From contig CBDCWQ010000019.1 in assembly GCA_965223435.1 (NCBI GenBank), positions 1-64,000 of the forward strand: a stretch of DNA of 64,000 nt, written 5' to 3'. Source of the DNA: CBDCWQ01 sp965223435 (GTDB lineage Bacteria > Myxococcota > Kuafuiibacteriia > Kuafuiibacteriales > Kuafuiibacteriaceae). A program made the translations under genes and the position numbers. The notes beneath the pieces are model-generated. The model was not told the origin of the DNA. It ran no database searches and worked only from the letters and a program-made list of their open reading frames with translations. This document shows, in pieces, positions 17,954-28,400 of this stretch. Position 1 is the first letter of the stretch; every line of letters begins with the position of its first letter.

Positions 17954-19336
17954 ATGGGCGGACCGTGCCCAGGGGGGCGTCGATGTCGTTACGGCGATAC
18001 CGCATTTGTTCGTTTCGATGAGGGTGTACGAGGTCAGCGTGGCCTCATTGCCCGGCCTGCATTCTTTGGGCCGACGGACGCTCTCGCAAGCCCCTACACC
18101 GTGCGGGGATCGATTCCGTTTGGTCTGTGCGGCTGGGGCGCGGCCAAAGTAGGCCGAACAACCGGGTTTTCGAGCGGCGAAATCATCGATTCCTGTGAGG
18201 ACGTTCAAGTCCGTGACAGCAACTTTACCATGCTCTGCCAAGATCGGGTGGATGCCGACTCCGCCAAAGGGGATAGCGGCTCACCGGTGTTTACGGCACC
18301 CGGCGGAGGTGACGCATTCCTTCTCGGTAGCCTCTGGGGCGGAAACGACGATGGCGAATTCTCATATAGCCCCGTGGGGCCGGCGCACACGCAGCGGGGC
18401 ACTGAGCTCGGAGCGATGCAGGTCATCTTCGGAAACGACCCTCCCACGGTGGACATTGTCGCACCCCAAAATGGCGCTGCGGTATCCACCAACGCGCTTG
18501 ATGCCACTCGGTTCGTCGCCTCGGTGACCGATTTCGAACGAGGAGAGAATTGCTGCACGGTCACCTGGTCTTCCAACCTCGATGGCCACCTGGGTACCGG
18601 CCTCGAGGTGACCCACAGCTTTCTTTCTCCTGGTCCTCGAACCATTACCGTTCGGGCCGATGACGGCATCAACCCGCCGGTCTTCGATTCCATTGTGGTT
18701 CACGGGACCAACGATCCCCCAGGGGTAAGCATTCTCAGTCCTGAACCCACCGATGCGATTCATCCGGGGCTTGTGAACGTGTTCCAAGCCGATTCTTTCG
18801 ATTCGGAGCGTTTTGCGCCACTCCCTTGCACCTCGCTTACGTGGACCAGCAGCAATCCCGCAGACCCTTTTCCGATGGTGGGTTGTTCTATCCAGGTAAC
18901 CTTCCCGACCCTCGGCCCCCGAACACTTCGGGTGGTTGGCGTGGACAACGTGGGCGCTCAGGGGACAGACGAAGTCACGATCCAGGTGACGCCGGAACCC
19001 AGCAATGGTCCTCCTACCGTAAGGATCTTGGCGCCGGACAACGACTCGGGCGCAGGGGTCAACAGTTCGGTACAACTCGTGGGCACCGCAAACGACCCGG
19101 ACGACAAAAGCCCAATTCAGTACCAATGGATCCTTCATCGCCAAAACAGCCAGACGGTCCTCGCAAATCAAAGCGGCCTGGACGAAAGTCAAACCACGGT
19201 GTCGTGGACACCCAGCGACACCGCATCGTTCTCCTGCGGAGGCGAAGACGTGCAGATCGAGCTGGTTGCAACCGATGCGGACGGAGATGTAGGGCGCGAC
19301 ATCATCGAGTTCAGCGTCACCAGCTCGCCCTGCTAG
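17954..19336 (+). CDS. 5'-truncated trypsin-like serine protease with Ig/PKD-like repeats (probable pseudogene)
   Basis: The frame is open from 17849 (after TGA 17846) and the first ATG is 17954. Residues 1-115 are the C-terminal half of a chymotrypsin-fold domain: RCRYGDTAFVRF (likely catalytic Asp15), AAKVGRTTGFSSG, and AKGDSGSPVF with the nucleophile Ser108. The catalytic His and the first barrel are missing, and no export signal is found. Three Ig/PKD-like domains follow (about 150-245, 250-345, 350-460). A strong ribosome site, AAGGAGGAAATC, precedes ATG 17928, but that is in another frame and stops after 74 codons. So a deletion or frameshift at the 5' end is likely. The 3' part is duplicated near 29.9 kb. 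Confidence 0.65.
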   Translation: MGGPCPGGRRCRYGDTAFVRFDEGVRGQRGLIARPAFFGPTDALASPYTVRGSIPFGLCGWGAAKVGRTTGFSSGEIIDSCEDVQVRDSNFTMLCQDRVDADSAKGDSGSPVFTAPGGGDAFLLGSLWGGNDDGEFSYSPVGPAHTQRGTELGAMQVIFGNDPPTVDIVAPQNGAAVSTNALDATRFVASVTDFERGENCCTVTWSSNLDGHLGTGLEVTHSFLSPGPRTITVRADDGINPPVFDSIVVHGTNDPPGVSILSPEPTDAIHPGLVNVFQADSFDSERFAPLPCTSLTWTSSNPADPFPMVGCSIQVTFPTLGPRTLRVVGVDNVGAQGTDEVTIQVTPEPSNGPPTVRILAPDNDSGAGVNSSVQLVGTANDPDDKSPIQYQWILHRQNSQTVLANQSGLDESQTTVSWTPSDTASFSCGGEDVQIELVATDADGDVGRDIIEFSVTSSPC

Positions 19337-19386
19337 CGCCGCCTATGCGGAACGCCTTGCTCCGAGCGCGGCCACAACGGATCAGG

Positions 19387-19414
19387 TCTCGTCGGCGCGC
19401 TTTCCTCGACGAGA
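19387..19414. terminator. Inverted repeat between convergent genes
   Basis: TCTCGTC / GACGAGA, perfect over 7 bp with a 14-nt loop, lies in the 93-bp gap between the protease fragment (+) and giant gene A (-). Position suits a shared bidirectional terminator, but a T-run is lacking. Confidence 0.3.
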
Positions 19415-19429
19415 GCTGGCGTTCTTTGC

Positions 19430-22400
19430 TCAATCGTCTTCGTTGCCAACAACTTCGAGGTCATGGTTGAAGATCCGCGTCTTCATATCAAGGTCGGTCA
19501 CGCGAAACGAAGCTTGAGTTTCAGGCACGTATTTCACGATGGCAGCGGCTGACTTGTATGAATATTTTTGTTGCACCGTGAGGTATCGAATAAACTTGTA
19601 TTTGCCCTCAAGTCCTTTGAGCACCACCGCACCTTGGAGCTTGATGATACGATAGCCGTCCTTGGTCTGGATCTGAATTGCGGACGAGGCACCGTGGTCT
19701 TCAACAAACTTGCGCATCTCTTTTTTGGTGTATTCTTCCGCTCGGTATTCGCCACTCAGTTTGCTAGCCTTTGGGAGTTCAGTCGAATCGGGAGATTTTG
19801 CTGGCTCCGTGCGAGCGATGAGCTTCAGACCCTCGGTGAAAGCAAGACCCCGGTCCGCATTGACTCGAAAAGCTCGACTGTCACGGTCGACCTCAATCAA
19901 ACCAGCGTCCTGCAACTCATGGAGAAGGTCCGGCATACGGTCTTCCCATGACGGGAAGTCGGCCATCAGGTCTACTTTGCTTGCGGATCCGTTTCGCAGT
20001 CGCTCAATCACCATGATCTTAGCCGTTGCGCCAAACTGCTTGGCCTGGAGCTCGGGGCTTTGCGGGCCTACGGTTTCCCCTGGATAGATCGCTTCCAGAT
20101 ACGCGATGATCGGCTCTAGGGCTCCCGGGACCAATGAAAACTGACTATTCAGCGACGTCACCGTTTTGCGATCAGCCGATATCAGACCTGCCGTGCGCAA
20201 AACCTTGAGGGCCGTGAGCGTGGCTCCCGGGGAAAGCTCCGCCGCCTCTTGGAGGGAGGTCCCCCCACTGGGCCCGAGTCGATGGAGAAGACGCATGAGG
20301 GTGTATGCGCCTTCACGTCCCAAGGCCTCGAGGGCCTGCTCAGGAACGTCTCGGATGGGCTGTTTGGGCGATGCATCGATCAAGATGTCTTCAAGAAACT
20401 TGGGAAGAGAAGCGCCGGCAGTTTCGTTGAGGCGGAACATGCCACCGGGCAACCCCTCTACAAATCGTTGCTCCCGCAGGATTTCCACGATTTCCTCCAG
20501 GCGTCCGGAAATACTCGGAAGATCGGCCTTGAGTTGGTCGATCGTACTCGGCTTGTCCCGAAGCCTTTCAAGGACGAGTCGAAAGGCTGCTGGGTGAAAG
20601 ACATTCAGCACTTCGTCTGCTGAGAGATTTCCGCTCGCCTCGCCCGGAAACAGGTGCCGAAAGTAGGCGATGCTTTTTTGGATATTGGCGGAATGCAACT
20701 CAACAAGACCCGTTGCACGAAGGGTCCGATCTTTTCGTTCAAACCAGTTCTCTTTGGTCACCCTATCGAGAAGGGTCTTGGGCACCCCGGTATAGGCGTG
20801 AAGCCTCGTGCGCGGCAGTGGCCCGTGGCGACTCAAGAGCGTCAGAACGAGCAAGGTTTCTTTCGGAGACTGGGTGAATTCTTGACCAACATGCAGGGTT
20901 GAGCTGCGCGCATTCTCGACAAGCCCCTTCAGATGGTTCGCCAATGCAAGCTGCGGTTTAGGGTTGATGGACCAATGGCCCGAATTCGGCGCTCGCACGA
21001 CCAGCTCAGCTTCTTCGAGAGCGAGGATGAGGGTCTCGATTCGAGCAGCACCGTATGGAAGCCTTGCCTGAAGATCGTCCAGAGACTGCGCGCCTGCGTG
21101 GAGTTGGTCCAGAATACCTAAGCTTTCATATCCTAGAAGGGACAGCTCTTCGCGGACTGTAAGCTTTGAAACGCCGGTTCCGGGAAAGAGTCCATCGAGG
21201 TAGGCAGCAACGACGAGAAGCTGAGGGGCATTCAACGAGTACGATGCTATTCCATAGGGTGGGTTCCGTCTCGCTATCACAAGCTCAGACGCTACGAGTG
21301 CGGCCTCAGTGAAAGTGGCAGAAAATATTGCGTTCACCTCCGGCGCTGTTCTGGTGCCGAAGGTACTGAGCAAGCCCATCAGCGCCAGGGACGACGGATC
21401 TCTCATCGATGCGATCGCTTCGTGCATTTCGGGCAGCTGGATGTACAGCCGGGAAGCAAGTGGCTTCAAGTGGTTCTTGAGATCAAGCCCGCGCTCGCTG
21501 CCGATTTCAAAGTCTCCACTCGTGGTCTCGAACAGAAGGTCACCGGCAAGTAGGGCTTCGACATAGGTTTCGACCGGGGCGCCGAGTCTGGGGAACGCGG
21601 CCTTCAGCGCAGACATCGAAGTTGTCTTTTCAGCGACAAACTCAACGATGCTTCGCGCGTCCGCATCTGCCAGCAACCTGAGTTGACTATTGGCCATGAC
21701 GCGATCCACGTAGACTCCGGGATAGAGCGCATCAAGGTAGTCCGTGAGTGCAACGAAACTCTCGGGTACAAGGCGGACTACAGTATGCTCGTCGACCGTT
21801 CCAGTGTTTGTGGACAAAGCGATAAGTCCGGCGGCTTCAAGGTTGATCAACGTATCACGAATGTCGGCGAACGGATTTGGGCCTGCGAGTACGCCGGCAA
21901 GTTCCGAAATCGCAGCCACGGACTTTACAATGATCATTCCTTGTTCTTGACTGAGGGCCGCGAGCGCCGGACCTGGGTCATAGCCACGGCTTGGGTAAAA
22001 AGAGGATACCCGACTGGGCGGTGTCTCCTTCTTTTTGGCGATTTCCCCGCTCCCTTTAGGTTTTTCTGGTGTTTTTTTGCGGCCACCCGCTTGGGTGGCG
22101 GCGTCGGCGTTAAAGTATGTGCCCAAGACAAAGTTACGCATCCAGAGGTTCCACTCGGTGGTGCCCAAAGCTGGGTGGATACCACTGACTTGCAGGTACC
22201 ACTGCCACAGAGGATGTTCCGCCAAGAAGGAATCGATGACCGCGTTTCTGTCGGCGTCGGTTTCGAGGGCATAGACCGGAATCATGGGTTGGTCGTCTAG
22301 TGCACTCGGGAGCTGGGGCAGGACAATATCGAGAAGCCCAGGATCGGTCGAGCCAGGAATATCGGACACGGAGAAGATTTCTTTTTCGAAGAGATAGATT

Positions 22401-25400
22401 CTGTCGGTGTCGAAGGCGTGTGACGACGCGTCAACAGACGGGGCACTGTAGATGGGGACGAACTCTCGAATGTGCTCTTCGCTTCGAAACCCGGTCCACT
22501 CGGCCCAGGGGGTTTTGGGGAGAAATCTTTCCAAAAAAACCTCGTCTGCGGCGACCCATCCGACTGGACTCCACATGCCGTGCCAGTCTTCGGGAAGTTG
22601 GTCGACGACGACAATGGTAGAAAGCATCTGGGTGGGCTCGATGACAAAGAGCCCTAAGGTGACCGCAAGTGCACTTCCCAGTCCGGCGCTCGCAGGCTCG
22701 AGACGCAAGAGGGACTCGAGGGCCTTGATCAGTCCCTTGTCGGGTCGAATTTTGGTACCGACCGTGCTCTGTCCCGGCGTCTTCGACGGAGCCGAAATCC
22801 TTGGCATGCGAAGCATGCTGGATGCCAAGACCCGGTCCACGGTTTGCCCGTCGGCATCAAGATAGGGCTGAATGCGTTCGGCCCACACATCGAGCGTGCC
22901 TCCGGTCGCAACCAGGGCCGTTGCGTGTTCAGCAGCCTCGATGAGATCGGTCCGATATCCGGGCTCATGAAGTATCGATTTGCCCGAGTGGGGTTCGAAG
23001 CCTCGGCGCAGTGCCTCTCTTTGTCGGTCGCTGAGCGGAAGTGCCCGGAGCAAAGACTCAAGGGTCTGGTGGGCAATGAAACCAGTTCGCATCGCGTGAT
23101 GCAGAGTAAAGAGGTGAAGGCCAGCGGCCTCTGCTGCGCGGGGCAGACGACCATCAAAATGGATGTTGAGGAGCTGGCGAAGCGCTCGGATATTTTCTTC
23201 GGCATACGGATCGCGCTTGAGAACAAGGCCTCGTCCCGATCGCCCCTTGAGTTCAATGGGTACCGGCTCGTGGTCGGCGATGGCCCGCAACAGAACGGAG
23301 TCGCGAAACCAATAGGCCGGGGAATTGGGGTGAAATGCGGCCGCCACGTCGACGGAGGGAGCCCGTAGGAGAAGCTTACCGGCTCTAGCCCTTTCAAGCC
23401 CATCCGCCTTCGAGGGGCTCAGGGCGTGGATGATCGGTTGCGTGATGGCATGTTGCAGGACCTTTTGCATTTCGGCCGTCGAAGCCTGTGCCCCCCAGTC
23501 CACCACGGGGGCAAGAAGGCCACAGGTGAGACAGACTTCGCCGGCAGTGGAAATCGCCCACACCTCGGCTGGTCCATACGAGAGCGCCTCGTTCAAGTCA
23601 TTGAAGAGGCTCCTCATCAGTCCGGAAGGCTCATCGCCAAGGGTCGCTTCAAGCGGCTGGTCGAGGCCAGCGCGGGTGCGCCTCAGGCTCTTATACAGAG
23701 ATTGCGCCCGCTCGCAGCGGAACCCCCATTCGGATGGGAGTGAAGCGCCATCCGTTGGGCGCGCGAGCGGCGCCCGGCACAAGTTGAAGAGTTCCCAATC
23801 GGTCTTTTGGATCCATTCGGAGCGGTCCAGCGCGAAGGCGTGATTCCAGCGGTGGATTGGAACCTCGTCCCGGACTTGTTCGAAGGCGAAGCGCAGAAGA
23901 ACCACCCGATGAAACAGGGCATCGAACCGGTGGGTGCGGAACGTTGAGACCAAAAGCGCACGCATCGCGTCACCGAGCTTTCGCCAAAGGGCCTCCTTAA
24001 GTATTTCGCCCGCGTTCTGTCCATCATCCGCGCCTCGCCGGGAAAGGATCGCGGCGGAGGCCCCAAAAAGCGGCCCATCGAAGACTCCAAACGCCCCTTC
24101 GGGTTGGTACGCCAAGAGCAGCCCCAGCGAGGGATCATACCCGCTAGGCGCGGTGGTTTCTGTGTCGCCTTGAAATTCAGATGCAGAGAATGGGAGTCCT
24201 TCGGGCTGCATGCGAAAAAGCGCGAGTTCTTCTTGTCGGGGGTCGGTGACACCAAGCGCTCTTCGCACGAGCACCGGACCAGCGATGTCGATCCAGAGCC
24301 TCCGGTCCGGTGCGAGGCCAGTCGGCGCTTGCTCCAAAGCTTCCTCCGTACTTGTGAGAACGAGGTCCATCTCATTCGCGAGCGAATGGGCGCGATCCCA
24401 CTGCCCATCATGGGCAAAGAAGAGGGCGCAAAGGGCAAGCGTCCTCGAAGAAGCTTGACCTGAATATCCTTCGTTTACACCCTCGCCATCGACCGGATGG
24501 CCCTCCCCCCAAAGCCAACACAAGTCTTGCAATCGGTCGTTGAGCGCGTCCGCATGGGCATCAAAGACGATTCCGGACTCCGAAAGCTCCGCGGCTAAGG
24601 CACCGGCAGCATCCAGTGTAAAATACGCGAGTACGTTGTCCTCAGTTTTTACGAGGCCGACGGGGACAGCAGTGTCCATCGCACTTTCGCCCGCCCGGAA
24701 GAGACCGCCAAGCCGACCCGAACCATCGACTCGACGGGTCGCAATCAGGTTCTGGAGCCCGCTTTGAAGAGCCTCAAGCAGCTGAACACCCTGGGGCGTG
24801 TCATGTATGCTCGGATCCGCCTGAAACAGCAAGACCGTGGCGTAGTGGATCAGCATTTGGGTCCCGGTATCATCCACGGGCAAGGGCGCGTCTTCGTCTT
24901 GAAGGGAAAGAATCCTTTCCAATGCGTGGGCGAAGTCCTCCCGGCTCACAAAGACCATGGCTGCGAGGGCTTGTTCTTCGATAGTAGGCTGTCCTTCGTT
25001 GAGCCCAAAGAGAAGGGGCATGGCTTCAAGAGTCGCATGGGCTTTTTCGATGCGCGCCTGTAGACCGCTGTCGTCGGCGTAAGGAAGAAGGGGCCTGTCG
25101 AAATCTTGCTCCCTTTTTTGGATCGCATCGTGAACGTCGATGAACCAGATGGCCGCCGTGCTCGATGCGAGCATCGTTGAGAGATCTTGGATGCGTTGGC
25201 TCGAGTAGGGGAAGCCGTGATCCCGAACAAATTGCTGAACGCCTGCCCACAAGGCCAAAGCTTCATCTTGGAAGAAAGGTGCCCTGTTGGCCTCGGGGCG
25301 CGCATCGGCGAATCGAAATAGACCCGCGACCAGGCCGGTGGTGGCCTCTAAGTGATACGAAGACTCCTGGAGCTCGCTTGGCTCGATGTACGGGTCCTTG

Positions 25401-28400
25401 AATGCGTTTTGAAAGTAGTGCGTGCCTCGATAGGTGGGCTCAGGGGGACAGGTTGCGTTTTGGTCCCGACAAGCAGGGACTCCAAACGGTAGATCTTTGA
25501 CGAAACGAAGCACAGTGTATTGAAGACATTGGTCAAGACGTTTTCCGTAGACAGACAAAGACCTGTCTTGGGCAACTGGCCGGAGGCTGTCGTAGTCTAC
25601 GGCGAGCGCCAGCCAACTGCAATTGTCGATGGCGGTGTGGGGACTGGGCTGGAATCGGAGCTTCTTAGAGGCGTCCTCCATGAGCGTTCCGCCGGTAATG
25701 ACACGGCCTAAGCTGTTCTCTTGGAGCGCCTTTTCCATGGCGCTTTTGGTTTCAAGGATTCGTTCCCGCGCTTTCGACGTGAAGCCATTTTTGAGTCGAC
25801 CTAGGCTTGCGTCGATATCCGGTATGGCGTTTTCGAATTCAGTCTTCCAACCATCCTCGTCCCAAAGCGCATAAAAGATGCCATCACGTAACCGGTCTCT
25901 CCATGTCCGCAGATCCTCTTTTCCCTCGAGCCCAAGGGCTTGGGCATTCTTGATCGCGTGATTGAGTACGCTCAGCACGTCGATGTTGTGCTCGGTGACG
26001 ACGTTTTCGGCTTGGATTCGCTCCTTGAGCGCAGCCCAGGTGCCCTCATCGATTTCTTTTTCCTTCCACGCCCCGGAAGTGAGCGATGTACCGCTGCATG
26101 GAATGCCCGAGGCCTCGGTACAGACCTTGATCTTCGGAGGTTCCGTGAAGGTGTCGTAACCGATGGCGTCAAGCACGCTGTAGTAGGCCCACCGTTCGCT
26201 GTGATCTTGGGTCACGGGCTGGCCGTCTTGTCGGATGATCTTCCAAGGGGCATCCGCGTGCAGAAGGCCAGACGTGGTCCATCCGGCGGTCATCAAGATG
26301 ACCTCTCGGCCGTCTTGAAGGTGTAAAGTACGCGTATGGTCGCCCAGCCCTCGAAGAGCACGTGCGTAGCAATCTTTCATCTCTTGCTTGTGCTGATCTG
26401 ACGGAAGCGCTCTAAACGCGTGCGAAGTGATGAACAGACCGAGTCCATGCACCGCCCACGCGGTCGCGCCGGTCACGAGTCTGGCATCTTTCCAATGGTC
26501 TTTGTGCGTGTTCCACGAAAAGTGCCACCCGAGACTTTTGTGAGCGTCAAGCGATACCGCCTGTTGGCAAAGATACCGCGCCATGCCCTGGGCCTGACGC
26601 TGGCCGTCGAGTCCTGTTTGCCGCGCCCGTTGAGCGAGTGCGATGCCCTGGGTGTAGGCCCAGACCCTCTTGAACCCGGCAAGATGTTTCGAGTCTTGGT
26701 CGTCTTCCGGCCTCCATTCCAAGGGGTCGGTGGGGAGGTACTCAACCTGATAAGACAGGCTTTGTTCGGGCCCCGCATCGGCGACAGACATCAAGAGCAA
26801 GTCCCGAACACGTTGCGCCTCGTCATAGTTGCGGGTCGCATTTCCTGGAATCAACCCAGCGGAACTTCGGTGATCGCCCCCATCCTTGTTGACATCTGCC
26901 GGACTCAAGGGGTTTGCGCGGGCGAGGTCCGTTCTATTCAGGGCCAAAAAGGGCGTTTGTGCGGTAGACGAAACGGCCGCGGCGTGAAACTCGCCTGGGT
27001 ATGAAGGCCCGCGTTCCCCGGGTGGGGCGTATGCATCGTCGGTGGATGGTTCTTCATTGAAAGCTTTTGCCCCAGAGTTGCCGGTAAATTTCCTCTTGGG
27101 TTGGCCATCCGGATTGTCGGCGACGTAGGTGATGGGCCTATTGTCGGTCGTGATGCCTTGCGAAAGCACGGGGACTTGGGCTGCGTGGTCCATGCGTGAG
27201 GCGCGGGCGACCACAATTTGATCGCTGTCGTAGGCCTCTACCGCTTTTCGAACCCAAGCGACCATAAAGAGTTCCTCGTGGGCCGCGATGGAAGGCACGC
27301 CCCGAAGGCGCTCTGCGCCTTGACCATGCGTAGCATGGTGAACCGCCCGCACAGGGGTGAGGTTGAGGGCATCGGGGTCCCAGTCTTCTTGGGGCCAAGT
27401 TCGAACGACTCGGATATTGGCGGGTTCTTTGTCTCTCCCCGGCTCGAAAAACGCCAAACCGACCTCGCCCGTGGATGTGCTGGCAAGACTTGGCGTGTAT
27501 CCTTTGAGCTTGGTGTCGGCCGCGGTCCACGATTGCCCGCCGTCGCTGGATAGCGCAACGTAAAGAGAATTGTCTCCGTGGATGTTGGGGTTGGTTGATG
27601 GACCCTTTTCGTACACAGCGAGCAAACGCGCGCCCGGCAGAGTCGTGACCTGCGGATGCGAAGGACTATCGGTATAGGTGTCATGAAATTCTTGATCGAC
27701 GACGGATATACGCCACGATTGTTGCCGATGATTGCGCCAGGCGCCTTCTTGCCACTGGCCGGTCTTAGGCACGTCGTTTTGGGGGGCTACTTTGGTTGTC
27801 ACCCACGCGCCTTTGAACACCGGCCTTTGTGCGACTTTTAGGGAAACATCATTGTGCCAAGTTCCTTGGTATCGATATTGGTATCGTGTGCCCAAGCTTG
27901 CGTACAGTTGTTCGTCGCCTTCTTCGTACGCCGCCTTCCAGACTTTTTTCCATCCCACAACCAGCTTGATGGGCTCGGTGCGCAGAATGATATCGTCGCT
28001 GTACTCAGGGTCGGTGTACATGCGGCTCCAGGATGGATGAAGCACGGGTTTGTTGTCCCACATGCTGGTTTGGCGAGCGATGATGGTGATGGTGTCATGA
28101 CCGATGTGAAGTGCAGGCTCCCGGACGTAGGCTTCCTCCGTCCGGTACAGGAAAGGCCCTCTCTTTTTATTGGGGCGGTTCGGATCCGGCTCCTCACTGA
28201 GTGGATAGGACTCTTCACACCAACACCCCTCACATCGGCATGCGGTCCCGTCATGCGGTGCATGGTAGGCCTTGTATTTGACGGCCTGGGTTGCCGGCGT
28301 CCTCACCCGAACATCAAAGACGTTGCTGGGCTGGTTCGTGAAGTTGTGAAGATGAAAAATCTTATTGGCTTCTCCCCACACAAGATGATGGTTCCCCAGG

